The notes under the pieces are model-generated. The model saw only the letters and a list, made by a program, of their open reading frames with translations. It was not told where the DNA came from and made no database searches. A program made the position numbers and the translations under genes. Below are positions 33,400 through 41,876 of a DNA stretch of 64,000 nucleotides, piece by piece. Source of the stretch: Christiangramia gaetbulicola (GTDB taxonomy: Bacteria > Bacteroidota > Bacteroidia > Flavobacteriales > Flavobacteriaceae). The stretch is taken from positions 1,054,001 to 1,118,000 of the forward strand of contig NZ_QBKQ01000001.1 in assembly GCF_003054225.1 (NCBI RefSeq). The letters are read 5' to 3'. Positions within the stretch are counted from its first letter, which is position 1; each line of letters begins with the position of its first letter.

Positions 33400-34688
33400 G
33401 ATTTCCTGATTTTATAACCTGAAACAGCGAAGTAAAGAATGAATAAATAGCACGGGATCATTACCCAGTATGCATCCTGCGGATTCCAGTTCTCGGCCAA
33501 TGCTCCATAGACCAATGGAATAATAGCTCCCCCGGCAATACCCATCACCAGTAAAGAGGAGGCTGCTTTGGTAAACCTACCAACATCTGCCAGGGCTAAA
33601 GGCCAGATCGCCGGCCACATCAAGGCGTTGGCCAGTCCTAATAGCGCTATAAAGGCAAGGGAGACATAACCACTGGTGAAAATAGCTAACAGAGAGAAAA
33701 CAACTCCCAGAACTGCAGAGACCCTCAACGCATTTTCCTGTTTTATGAATTTTGGAATAGTAACAATTCCTATAATATATCCTACGACCATAGAAACCAT
33801 GGTCCCGGTGGCGAAATATTTTGCAGTGGTAAGAGCGATTCCCTGGGAAGCGCCATAACTAATAATACTATCTGCGGCGATCACCTCTACTCCTACATAT
33901 ATGAATAAAGTGATCACTCCAAGAATAACATGAGGGAAATCGAAGACACTGTTTTTCCCTGCATTTGTAGATGAAAGGGTTTCATCCTCTTCATCTGTAT
34001 CTACTTCAGGAAGGCTGGATTTATAAACCCAAAGAGCCAATAATAACAAAACCACAATGATCCCAATATAAGGTGGAATCACCCGAAGGGCCATTTCATT
34101 TAACTCGTTGATCCTTTCAGCAGAGGTAAGATTGGCAATTTCAGATTGCAATTCATCTGCTTTTTCAAGCTGTAAAAAGAAACCTATAAGAATTGGCGCG
34201 ATAGCCCCGGCAAGCTTGTTACAGATTCCCATAATACTAATTCGCTTGGCAGCACTTTCCGCAGGGCCAACAATGGTCACATAAGGATTTGAAGCTGTTT
34301 GCAGGATCGCGAGTCCGCTTCCCATGATAAATAGACCGGTGAGGAACAGGAAATAGGTCCTGGTGATCGCGGCTGGAATAAATAACAAAGCTCCAAAAGC
34401 CATAATTACAAGCGCTACCGACATTCCTTTCTTAAAGCCCAGTCTGTTAAGCGTTTTAGTAGAAACGGGAGCCATCACCACATAGGCGATATAAAAAGCA
34501 AAGGTTACAAAAAAGGACTGGAACTTGGTAAGTTCACAGGCTATCTCCAGGTATGGGATGAGCAGGGAATTTAGCCAGGTAACAAATCCGAAAATGAAAA
34601 ATAAGGCACCAATAATGATTATGGACCGGGTGGTATTTTCGGTAATATTCGAAGATTTAACTCCTTCTTTTGCGACTGAATTTGCCAT
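33396..34688 (-). CDS. Sugar MFS transporter (FucP/NagP-like)
   Basis: Inner-membrane proton-coupled sugar importer of 430 residues with 12 predicted helices. The start region contains FFIFGFVTWLNSLLIPYLEIACELTKFQSFFVTFAFYIAYVVMAPVS (about 31-77), the hallmark of the FucP/glucose-galactose porter group. Later motifs include GLAILQTASNPYVTIVGP (about 124-141) and the central acidic loop VDTDEEDE (about 229-236). NagP, the GlcNAc importer of several marine bacteria, is in this group, so GlcNAc, MurNAc or a close derivative is the likely cargo. The gene is second in the upstream operon, 43 bases after the ROK kinase, and overlaps the creatininase gene by 4 bases. Confidence 0.9.
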   Translation of the reverse strand: MANSVAKEGVKSSNITENTTRSIIIIGALFFIFGFVTWLNSLLIPYLEIACELTKFQSFFVTFAFYIAYVVMAPVSTKTLNRLGFKKGMSVALVIMAFGALLFIPAAITRTYFLFLTGLFIMGSGLAILQTASNPYVTIVGPAESAAKRISIMGICNKLAGAIAPILIGFFLQLEKADELQSEIANLTSAERINELNEMALRVIPPYIGIIVVLLLLALWVYKSSLPEVDTDEEDETLSSTNAGKNSVFDFPHVILGVITLFIYVGVEVIAADSIISYGASQGIALTTAKYFATGTMVSMVVGYIIGIVTIPKFIKQENALRVSAVLGVVFSLLAIFTSGYVSLAFIALLGLANALMWPAIWPLALADVGRFTKAASSLLVMGIAGGAIIPLVYGALAENWNPQDAYWVMIPCYLFILYFAVSGYKIRKS

Positions 34689-34731
34689 AATAGCGTGAAA
34701 TAGGATTTAAGGTAGGTTTGATTTATTTTTT

Positions 34732-35592
34732 CTAGTGCTTCTCTGCAATATTTTTCTCTTCGGAAATGATAAGAGCAGCAGCACCTAAAATAGCAATATT
34801 CTCTATATCTGATGTTTTTATGATCAATTGATCCAGGATTCTTTTAAATGGAAATTCGCTGACAGAATCATGCAATGATTTCTCGAAATATTTAAAGGAA
34901 TTACTAACCGAACCACCAAGAAAAACAGCTTCAGGAGATAGTATGTAAAGCATCAGCTTAATTGCTTCACCCAGGTGTTTTCCATATTCTTCAAGGATCT
35001 GCAATGCTTTTTCTTCTCCTTTTTCAGCTAAACTGAAAACTTCACTTCCTTTAAGACCGTGTTCTACCCTAAAAAATTTCCCGCTGCAATAATCTTCTAT
35101 GGTCTTATCTAAATATGGTATACTCCCTAATTCTCCTGCTCCTGAAAGGCTTCCGGAATAAAGCTTTTTATTGGCGATTATCCCAGTACCAAAGCCGGTG
35201 CCCATGGTAATTCCCACGAAGTTCCTGAAATTCTTTCCCTCACCGAAGGTCTTCACCCCTAGAGCAAAAATGTTAGCGTCATTGGTGATCTTCACAGGGA
35301 CTTTGAAATGATCCTCGAGATACTTCTTTAGATGAACTTCTTTCCAGGATGCAATATTCAAAAGATCATAAACGATCCCATTTTCTTCATCGATAAGCCC
35401 GGGAACTCCAATTCCTATTCCTATATATTCGTGATCTCCTAAAGACTCAATGCCCTCGATAAGATTTCTCATGATATCTTCTTTAGATGATCCTGATAGC
35501 GTAGGAAACCTGGTCTCCTTCAAAAGCTTACCGTCCTCCACGATCCCAACCTGTATTTTTGTAGCACCTATATCTACACCTAATATTTTCAT
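34732..35592 (-). CDS. ROK-family sugar kinase, probably for GlcNAc or MurNAc
   Basis: Predicted cytoplasmic ATP-dependent amino-sugar kinase of 286 residues. The phosphate-1 loop VDIGATKIQVGIV (6-18), catalytic Asp105 in TNDANIFA and the GTGFGTG loop (about 131-137) are intact, unlike in the neighbouring ROK regulator. It lacks the usual ROK zinc motif: the GHxxxxP region reads GAGELGSIPY (151-160) with no His, and no CxCGxxGC follows. Zinc-free ROK kinases exist, but this is notable. It is the first gene of the upstream operon. MurQ needs MurNAc-6-phosphate, so this kinase or another must make it; GlcNAc phosphorylation is equally possible. Confidence 0.88.
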   Translation of the reverse strand: MKILGVDIGATKIQVGIVEDGKLLKETRFPTLSGSSKEDIMRNLIEGIESLGDHEYIGIGIGVPGLIDEENGIVYDLLNIASWKEVHLKKYLEDHFKVPVKITNDANIFALGVKTFGEGKNFRNFVGITMGTGFGTGIIANKKLYSGSLSGAGELGSIPYLDKTIEDYCSGKFFRVEHGLKGSEVFSLAEKGEEKALQILEEYGKHLGEAIKLMLYILSPEAVFLGGSVSNSFKYFEKSLHDSVSEFPFKRILDQLIIKTSDIENIAILGAAALIISEEKNIAEKH

Positions 35593-35780
35593 ATTCTTTC
35601 GTAAATTAATGGTAGGTAATAATGAACGTGCCTTTTTAAAAATTACAAATCGGCAGTAACAAAGTATATATAATTTTTTATTTTAAACAAATACTTTTAT
35701 AAAATTTTTATTAAAGTTATTAATTTTTGAAGATTATTCTTGTAACTGAAACAGAAAATAGAGTAGGCTTAGAAATATTC

Positions 35781-35809
35781 TCTGAAGACATACAAATAAA
35801 CTATATTTG
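35781..35809 (+). promoter_or_regulatory. Promoter of lepA
   Basis: TCTG (35781-35784) followed after 17 bases by TATATTTG (35802-35809) matches the Bacteroidota -33/-7 pattern, with one mismatch in the -33 box. The lepA start is 28 bases downstream of the -7 box and carries an AGGAG ribosome-binding site directly before the ATG, rather close for normal use. Confidence 0.55.
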
Positions 35810-35837
35810 CAGACTTAATTAGTTAGGAAATCAGGAG

Positions 35838-37634
35838 ATGAAGAACATTCGGAACTTTTGCATAATTGCGCATATTGATCACGGGAAAAGTACACTGGCA
35901 GATCGATTACTGGACTTTACCGGTGCGGTAACCGAAAGGGAAAAGCAGGAACAACTTCTGGACAGTATGGATCTGGAACGTGAACGCGGGATCACCATTA
36001 AAAGTCACGCGATACAAATGGATTACGTCCATGAGGGGGAAGAATATGTTTTGAATCTAATCGACACACCCGGTCACGTTGACTTTTCTTATGAGGTTTC
36101 AAGGTCGATCGCCGCTTGTGAAGGCGCACTACTAGTGGTAGATGCAGCACAGAGCATTCAGGCCCAGACCATTTCTAACTTATACCTTGCTCTTGAAAAC
36201 GACCTGGAAATCATTCCGGTTTTAAATAAAGTAGACCTTCCCAGCGCGAATCCTGAAGAAGTTACCGATGATATCGTAGACCTTTTAGGTTGTGATCCTT
36301 CCGAAGTAATTCCGGCTAGTGCCAAGACAGGTCTTGGAATTAAAGAGATCCTTGATGCGATCATCAGTCGTATTCCTGCTCCAAGCGGAAAAGTTGATGC
36401 CCCATTAAGAGCGCTAATTTTTGATTCGGTTTATAATCCTTTTAGAGGAGTTGAGACCTATTTCAGGGTGATCAACGGTTCCATTAAAAAAGGGGAAAAG
36501 ATCAAGTTCGTTGCTACAGATAAGACCTATGATGCGGATGAAGTAGGAACCCTTCGTTTAAAACAATTTCCGCGTAAAGAGATAAAAACAGGTGATGTTG
36601 GATATTTGATCACCGGTATTAAAGATGCCCGCGAAGTAAAAGTAGGGGATACCATTACCAGTGCTATAAACCCAACTACCGAGGCTGTTGCCGGTTTCGA
36701 GGATGTAAAACCAATGGTTTTCGCAGGTATATATCCTGTAGATACAGAAGATTACGAGGAATTGAGAGCCTCTATGGAGAAACTTCAGTTGAACGATGCC
36801 TCTTTGGTGTTCACTCCTGAAAGTTCTGCTGCTCTTGGTTTTGGTTTCCGTTGTGGATTCCTTGGAATGCTGCATCTGGAGATCATCCAGGAAAGACTGG
36901 AGCGTGAGTTCGATATGACCGTAATTACTACGGTTCCTAACGTATCTTATTATGCGTATACCAATAAGAATCCGAATGATATCATTCTTGTAAATAACCC
37001 ATCAGATCTTCCTGAGCCTTCGACTTTGAACAGGGTAGAAGAGCCATTCATTAAGGCTACGATCATTACAAAATCTGATTATGTTGGGAACGTAATGTCG
37101 CTTTGTATTGAAAAAAGGGGAGAGATCACCAACCAGACATATCTTACTACAGAGAGAGTAGAACTTACTTTCGACATGCCACTGGCCGAGATCGTATTTG
37201 ATTTCTATGACAGGCTTAAAACGGTTTCCCGTGGGTACGCCTCTTTTGATTACTCGCCTATTGGAATGAGAGAATCTAAATTGGTAAAAGTAGATGTACT
37301 GCTTAACGCCAATAAAGTAGATGCTCTTTCAGCGTTATTACACGTAGATAATGCTTACGATATTGGTAAGAAAATGTGTGAAAAGCTGAAGGAACTTATA
37401 CCAAGGCAACAGTTTGATATTCCAATTCAGGCTGCGATCGGTGCGAAGATCATCGCCAGGGAAACAGTAAAAGCACTTCGTAAAGATGTTACTGCGAAAT
37501 GTTATGGAGGAGATATCTCACGTAAGAGAAAACTACTTGAAAAGCAGAAAAAAGGTAAGAAGCGTATGCGCCAGGTAGGGAACGTAGAGATCCCACAGGA
37601 AGCATTTATGGCGGTTCTTAAGCTGAACGATTAA
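35838..37634 (+). CDS. lepA: Elongation factor 4 (ribosomal back-translocase)
   Basis: GTPase that binds the ribosome and promotes back-translocation or tRNA rearrangement under stress and during initiation. The 598-residue protein is standard length. It shows the G1 loop [10 protein letters not shown] (11-20), switch [11 protein letters not shown] (about 48-57), G3 DTPGHVDF (77-84), G4 NKVD (131-134), domain II, and the EF-G-like domains III and V. The LepA-specific C-terminal domain ends [25 protein letters not shown] good promoter lies upstream. After its stop comes a repeat-flanked four-helix-bundle gene on the other strand and then a YebC-family gene. Confidence 0.98.
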   Translation: MKNIRNFCIIAHIDHGKSTLADRLLDFTGAVTEREKQEQLLDSMDLERERGITIKSHAIQMDYVHEGEEYVLNLIDTPGHVDFSYEVSRSIAACEGALLVVDAAQSIQAQTISNLYLALENDLEIIPVLNKVDLPSANPEEVTDDIVDLLGCDPSEVIPASAKTGLGIKEILDAIISRIPAPSGKVDAPLRALIFDSVYNPFRGVETYFRVINGSIKKGEKIKFVATDKTYDADEVGTLRLKQFPRKEIKTGDVGYLITGIKDAREVKVGDTITSAINPTTEAVAGFEDVKPMVFAGIYPVDTEDYEELRASMEKLQLNDASLVFTPESSAALGFGFRCGFLGMLHLEIIQERLEREFDMTVITTVPNVSYYAYTNKNPNDIILVNNPSDLPEPSTLNRVEEPFIKATIITKSDYVGNVMSLCIEKRGEITNQTYLTTERVELTFDMPLAEIVFDFYDRLKTVSRGYASFDYSPIGMRESKLVKVDVLLNANKVDALSALLHVDNAYDIGKKMCEKLKELIPRQQFDIPIQAAIGAKIIARETVKALRKDVTAKCYGGDISRKRKLLEKQKKGKKRMRQVGNVEIPQEAFMAVLKLND

Positions 37635-37636
37635 TT

Positions 37637-37668
37637 GTAGTTCGGAGTTTTTAGTTCAGAGTTCGTAG
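37637..37668. repeat. Left inverted repeat flanking the four-helix-bundle gene
   Basis: Contains GTAGTTCGGA (37637-37646) and AGTTCGTAG (37660-37668), three bases after the lepA stop. Both words occur in reverse complement at 38177-38191 on the other side of the four-helix-bundle gene, so the gene lies between inverted copies. Confidence 0.6.
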
Positions 37669-37673
37669 ATAGA

Positions 37674-38033
37674 TTATTCTCTTAAAAGATATTTTTTGAG
37701 ACCCGATATCATTTTTGATATCTCCGTCAAATTTAAACGCATTTGTGTTTGATCTTCAGCACTTATATATTTCTGTCTCTCTGCAATAGTTATACAAACA
37801 ATACATTCATTTAAGGAATTTGAAGCAATTACGAGATATCTGTTAAATTCCTTCTTGGTACCCCCAGAGCCTTCAGCAATATTCAAGGCAATGGAAGAAG
37901 CTGCTCTTCTTAGTTGAGAAGTTAATCCATATAATTCTTCCTTGGGGAAATCTTTCGTTTTGAAATATACTAAATCGGTAAATAATATTGATTTATTATA
38001 AACCTCGAGTTTTTCAAAATTGAAATATTCCAT
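37674..38033 (-). CDS. Four-helix-bundle protein (S23/intervening-sequence family)
   Basis: Small cytoplasmic protein of 119 residues in the family named after proteins encoded inside 23S rRNA intervening sequences. The same fold includes Avd proteins of diversity-generating retroelements. The diagnostic segment LTSQLRRAASSIALNIAEGSG (about 38-58) and later helices YLVIASNSLNECIVCITIAERQ and the terminal GLKKYLLRE fit the four-helix bundle. No reverse transcriptase or variable repeat is visible nearby, so a retroelement is not supported. The gene sits alone, opposite to lepA and the YebC gene, between inverted repeats that look like a small cassette. Its biological role is unknown. Confidence 0.88.
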   Translation of the reverse strand: MEYFNFEKLEVYNKSILFTDLVYFKTKDFPKEELYGLTSQLRRAASSIALNIAEGSGGTKKEFNRYLVIASNSLNECIVCITIAERQKYISAEDQTQMRLNLTEISKMISGLKKYLLRE

Positions 38034-38176
38034 AATATATATAGATTAAAGAACCCATTCTTACGTTCTTTATAACCAATATACTTCTTAACCCATCAAC
38101 TTTCAGTTAGTTAGGTTTATATTTTAAGTCTCCCTATAGTTTTTTTAAATTTGTTTTTCAAAAGAATCGGAAATTC

Positions 38177-38191
38177 TCCGAACTACGAACT
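38177..38191. repeat. Right inverted repeat flanking the four-helix-bundle gene
   Basis: TCCGAACTACGAACT contains the reverse complements of both words in the left repeat. The right copy ends 18 bases before the YebC-family start. Confidence 0.6.
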
Positions 38192-38209
38192 ATAAACTTA
38201 TTTCTAAAA

Positions 38210-38974
38210 ATGGCCGGACACAGTAAATGGGCGAATATAAAGCACAGAAAAGGAGCACAGGACAAGAAGAGAGCTAAGCAATTCACCAGGGCGATAAAAG
38301 AAATCACCGTGGCGGTTAAAGAAGGTGGAGGACCAGACCCTGAGGCGAATCCAGGTCTTAGAAATGCTATACAGAATGCGAAAGGGGTTAACATGCCCAA
38401 GGATACCATTGAACGCGCAATAAAAAAGGCGAGTGGGGCAGATGCAGATAATTATGAGACGGTAACTTTTGAGGGATACGGTCCAAACGGGATTGCCATT
38501 TTCGTGGAATGTACCACAGACAATACAAATCGTACGGTAGCTTCGGTCAGGTCTATATTTTCCAAGAACGGAGGTAGCCTTGGAACCAATGGCTCCTTGG
38601 AATTCCTGTTCGACAAAAAAGGTGTTTTCGTTATCGAAAAAGAGAAGATCGAAATGGACCTGGAAGAATTCGAACTGGAATTGATCGAAGGAGGAGCTTC
38701 GAAATTTGAAAAAGAAGACGATTACCTTACCGTCTATACAGATTTCACCGACTTTGGAAGCATGTCTTCAAAACTGGAGGAACTCAACATAGAACCTAAG
38801 AATTCTGAAGTTCAGCGTATTCCTTTGAATACTTTAGAATTACCGGTAGAAGATGCTATTAAGATCCTTAACCTGGTTGAAAAGTTCGAGGATGACGATG
38901 ATGTGCAAAACGTATATCACAACCTCGAAATCACCGATGAACTTATCGAAGAAATGGAAAAAGAGCAGGCCTAA
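38210..38974 (+). CDS. YebC/PmpR-family protein
   Basis: Cytoplasmic protein of 254 residues with the invariant N terminus MAGHSKWANIKHRKGAQDKKRAK and EANPGLRNAIQNAKGVNMPKDTIERAIKKA (about 46-75). The three-domain alpha/beta body is typical of YebC. Members were long annotated as transcription regulators, while newer work links the family to rescue of ribosomes stalled on proline stretches. Its neighbour across the small cassette is lepA, also a translation factor. Length is slightly longer than E. coli YebC because of an acidic C-terminal tail (KFEDDDDVQN, EMEKEQA). The end overlaps the convergent TrkA-domain fragment by 4 bases. Confidence 0.93.
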   Translation: MAGHSKWANIKHRKGAQDKKRAKQFTRAIKEITVAVKEGGGPDPEANPGLRNAIQNAKGVNMPKDTIERAIKKASGADADNYETVTFEGYGPNGIAIFVECTTDNTNRTVASVRSIFSKNGGSLGTNGSLEFLFDKKGVFVIEKEKIEMDLEEFELELIEGGASKFEKEDDYLTVYTDFTDFGSMSSKLEELNIEPKNSEVQRIPLNTLELPVEDAIKILNLVEKFEDDDDVQNVYHNLEITDELIEEMEKEQA

Positions 38975-39612
38975 TCCTGCTCTATATTCTCTTCAATATT
39001 TTCTTTTTCCTCGCTATCTCCCGGCTCTATTTGTTTACCTAGATAGACCATCAGGTATCCTTCTTCAATCTCTACCTCGGTACTATTAGATGGGATAATA
39101 CTCAATTCCCCTTCATTGTTCTTTACAAAAAGCGGGATAATATCGGGATCGGTTTTGCTTATCTCTATCAACCCGTCGTAATGTTCCTTGGAATTAAGCT
39201 CTATTTCGTGAATAGAAGGGTATTTACGGGCAAGATTGGTCAGTTTAATATAATCATCTGTCTGGGAGAATAAACCTTCCTTAGGATTGTTTTCAGGATC
39301 ATACATCTCATCTGAAGAAACAACTCTAAAAGATCCATTTTCACCAAAATGTTTTCTGAACTTTTCGATAGCATTCAGGTTTACTTCGGTGTTCCCGGTC
39401 ATAGCCATCAAATAACCAACATCACTCAATTCTATATTATTAATAAGATCATCTGAATAAACGTTTTCCTGGATGGCATCCAGCCCCAGTTCACGGGCCT
39501 TTCTGATATTTGCTCCGTTACTATCTACCAGTACGACATGCCTTTTGTTCTTCTTCAGGTAAGAGGCTATTAACCTGGATATGGTTGAAGCTCCAATAAT
39601 AAGAATCCCCTG
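38971..39612 (-). pseudogene. TrkA-N (RCK) domain cut off from the upstream antiporter by an in-frame stop
   Basis: These 213 open codons continue the antiporter frame directly after its TAA stop. They encode a Rossmann-type TrkA-N/RCK nucleotide-binding domain: GILIIGASTISRLIASYLKK, then VVLVDSNGANIRKARELGLDAIQENVYSDDL, then DVGYLMAMTGNTEVN, followed by a ligand-binding part and an acidic tail. No ATG, GTG or TTG precedes the first Rossmann strand in frame; the first TTG is 61 codons in, past half the domain. So this is best read as the severed C-terminal regulatory half of a cation/proton antiporter of about 622 residues. A sequencing error or stop-codon readthrough would make it part of a working gene. 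Confidence 0.75.
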
Positions 39613-40839
39613 TTAGTTCTTTAAAAATACTCCTACCAGCTGAGCAAATAATCTCGCCGTAGTAGCATTCAGCAATACCGTTCCCAGCACGATCATAAAT
39701 ACCAGGGGAGTAATATATTCAGCTCCTTCAACTCCCTGGCTGGCGAGTTCCAGTCCAAAAAGTGAAGCAATACCCGCGGCTACAATACCTCGAGGTCCTA
39801 CCCAGCTAATGAATAATTTTTCGTTGATCTTCAGAGAAGAGCCAATACTACTAACAAAAACCCCTAAAGGTCTTATCACCAGTACTACGGCTCCAAATAA
39901 GATCAAGGCTTTAATATCATAAACCAGCAAGAGGTCTTCCACGTTGATATTTGCCGCCAGTAAAATGAATAATATCGAGATCAATAATACACTCAGGGAT
40001 TCCTTGAAATAAAGCAGCTCCTTAAGGTTAGGAAGGTTGATATTACCCATCACCATTCCCATAACTACCACGGCTAAAAGTCCACTTTCATGGGCAAAAA
40101 GATCGGCAAGTACAAATACTCCTAAAACAGTTGCCAGCGTAAGTACATTCAGCAAATAATGCGGAATTACATTCTTCTTGATGGCAAAGGCCAGGGCATG
40201 GGCAAAAGTAAACCCGAAAGTAAATCCGAAAAGCACGATCTTCCCGAATTCCATAAGAGCAGTTTCGGTGAACTCTGTTCCCGTACCTGCACTAATAAAT
40301 TCGAACATCAATACCGCTACCAGGGCTCCAATTGGATCTATCAGGATCCCTTCCCATTTTAAGATCGCTGAAATATCCTTTTTCAATGGGATATTCCGGA
40401 GAATAGGGGTAATTACGGTTGGTCCGGTAACAATAATAAGAGCAGCGAATAAGAAACTTATCTGCCAGCTAAGATCAAATATAAAATGTGCGGCGATACC
40501 AGCACCTACAAAGGTTACGATCACCGCGATAGTAATTAGTTTAAGAATAACGGGGCCTACGTTCAATATTTCCCCCTTGCGCAGGGTAAGACCTCCTTCG
40601 AACAGGATGATCCCAATGGCCAGAGACACAAAATAGAATAAACTGTCACCGGGAAATAATCCCGATTCACCATCCCAAATAGGCTCTATCAATTTGGATC
40701 CGTCTGCGGTATAAAATGTAGATATAGGTCCAACGGCAAGGCCTATAAGTATTAAAGGCAGAATTGCCGGAATTTTAAATCTCCACGCCAACCATTGAGC
40801 CAGTATACCCAAAATCACTATTCCTGCTAATTCTATCAT
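39613..40839 (-). CDS. Cation/proton antiporter, membrane domain (CPA family), probably truncated
   Basis: Inner-membrane Na+(K+)/H+ antiporter of 408 residues with about 12 helices. Typical segments are LAQWLAWRFKIPAILPLILIGLAVGP (about 11-36), YFVSLAIGIILFEGGLTLR (about 69-87), the exchange-site region ALIIVTGPTVITPILRNIPL (about 133-152) and the late helix FISWVGPRGIVAAGIASLFGLELA (about 345-368). The frame ends at TAA after GVFLKN, but the same frame continues for 213 more codons as a TrkA-N domain, which in flavobacterial relatives I remember as part of one protein. The membrane part is complete, so transport may survive while cytosolic regulation is lost. Confidence 0.85.
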   Translation of the reverse strand: MIELAGIVILGILAQWLAWRFKIPAILPLILIGLAVGPISTFYTADGSKLIEPIWDGESGLFPGDSLFYFVSLAIGIILFEGGLTLRKGEILNVGPVILKLITIAVIVTFVGAGIAAHFIFDLSWQISFLFAALIIVTGPTVITPILRNIPLKKDISAILKWEGILIDPIGALVAVLMFEFISAGTGTEFTETALMEFGKIVLFGFTFGFTFAHALAFAIKKNVIPHYLLNVLTLATVLGVFVLADLFAHESGLLAVVVMGMVMGNINLPNLKELLYFKESLSVLLISILFILLAANINVEDLLLVYDIKALILFGAVVLVIRPLGVFVSSIGSSLKINEKLFISWVGPRGIVAAGIASLFGLELASQGVEGAEYITPLVFMIVLGTVLLNATTARLFAQLVGVFLKN

Positions 40840-41004
40840 GCGTTTTAAATTTACTTATAAAAGCTAAAAATATTAAAAATGTTTAACTCTGAAAGCTTAA
40901 TATATAAAGGCTTTCTATAATGTCATCCTGTTAAATGAAGTGAAAATAATTCGAAAAGGCTTTAACTTTTTCTATTTTGCGGGGAATTTGTAAAAAAATA
41001 AACC

Positions 41005-41868
41005 ATGACACTATATCCCATTGAAGCAGGAAATTTTAAACTGGACGGGGGAGCTATGTTCGGCGTGGTCCCTAAGAGCCTCTGGAACAGGACTAATCCT
41101 GCAGATGCTAACAATATGATAGATATCGCTGCCAGGTGTCTTTTAATTGAAGATGGCGACCGGCTAATGCTCATAGATACCGGCATGGGAGACAAGCAAA
41201 GCGAGAAATTCTTCAGCTATTATTATTTATGGGGCGATGATAATATCGATAAGTCTTTAAAAAAGCATGGTTTTCACCGTGATGATATTACCGATGTGTT
41301 CATGACCCATCTTCATTTTGACCATTGTGGCGGTAGCATCCAATGGAACAAGGACAGGACAGGCTACGAACCGGCATTTAAAAATGCGCGTTTCTGGAGT
41401 AACGAAGAACATTGGAAATGGGCCACAGAACCTAACGACCGCGAAAAGGCCTCCTTTCTGAAGGAAAATATTATTCCTATGCAGCAAAGTGGAAAATTAC
41501 ATTTTATTGATAGAGAAGAAGATAAAAGCTTTTCTACCTATAAAGAACTGGGCTTTGGCGTATTATTTGTAGATGGACATACAGATAAACAAATGATCCC
41601 GCATATCGATTATAAAGGGAAAAAGCTTGTTTTTATGGCAGATCTGCTTCCAACTGCAGGTCACATTCCTTTACCCTATGTAATGGGATACGATACGCGA
41701 CCTTTGCTAACGCTTCCAGAAAAGAAGAACTTTCTGGAAACGGCTGCAGATGAAAATTACTATTTGTTCTTAGAGCATGATGCTCATAATGAAATAATAA
41801 CCCTAAAACACACTGAGAAAGGAGTGAGGCTTGATAAAACCCACACTTTCAACGAAATCTTTAACTAA
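41005..41868 (+). CDS. Metallo-beta-lactamase-fold hydrolase
   Basis: Cytoplasmic zinc hydrolase of 287 residues, substrate unknown. The HLHFDHCGG motif (about 99-107; HxHxDH) supplies the two-metal site, and further ligands appear at DGHTDK (about 190-195), MADLLPTAGHIP and the terminal EHDAHNE (His). The layout resembles the lactonase/YtnP-like part of the family (quorum-quenching lactonases, glyoxalase II relatives), and no signal peptide is seen. It is followed 8 bases later by an exported subtilisin-like protease and 2 bases after that by an M1 peptidase. The three probably share a transcript, although the hydrolase itself shows no link to protein breakdown. Confidence 0.87.
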   Translation: MTLYPIEAGNFKLDGGAMFGVVPKSLWNRTNPADANNMIDIAARCLLIEDGDRLMLIDTGMGDKQSEKFFSYYYLWGDDNIDKSLKKHGFHRDDITDVFMTHLHFDHCGGSIQWNKDRTGYEPAFKNARFWSNEEHWKWATEPNDREKASFLKENIIPMQQSGKLHFIDREEDKSFSTYKELGFGVLFVDGHTDKQMIPHIDYKGKKLVFMADLLPTAGHIPLPYVMGYDTRPLLTLPEKKNFLETAADENYYLFLEHDAHNEIITLKHTEKGVRLDKTHTFNEIFN

Positions 41869-41876
41869 AATAAGAC

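Noticed and set aside
7597-35592. Chitin utilisation locus
   Set aside because: GH18, GH20, NagX and NagB would fit chitin, but MurQ, the amidase, the NlpC/P60 enzyme, the Ala-Glu epimerase and the DigH-like proteins would not; murein explains more. A mixed role remains possible.
37674-38033. Possible diversity-generating retroelement because the protein resembles Avd
   Set aside because: No reverse transcriptase, no template/variable repeat pair within the window; the family has many members outside such elements.
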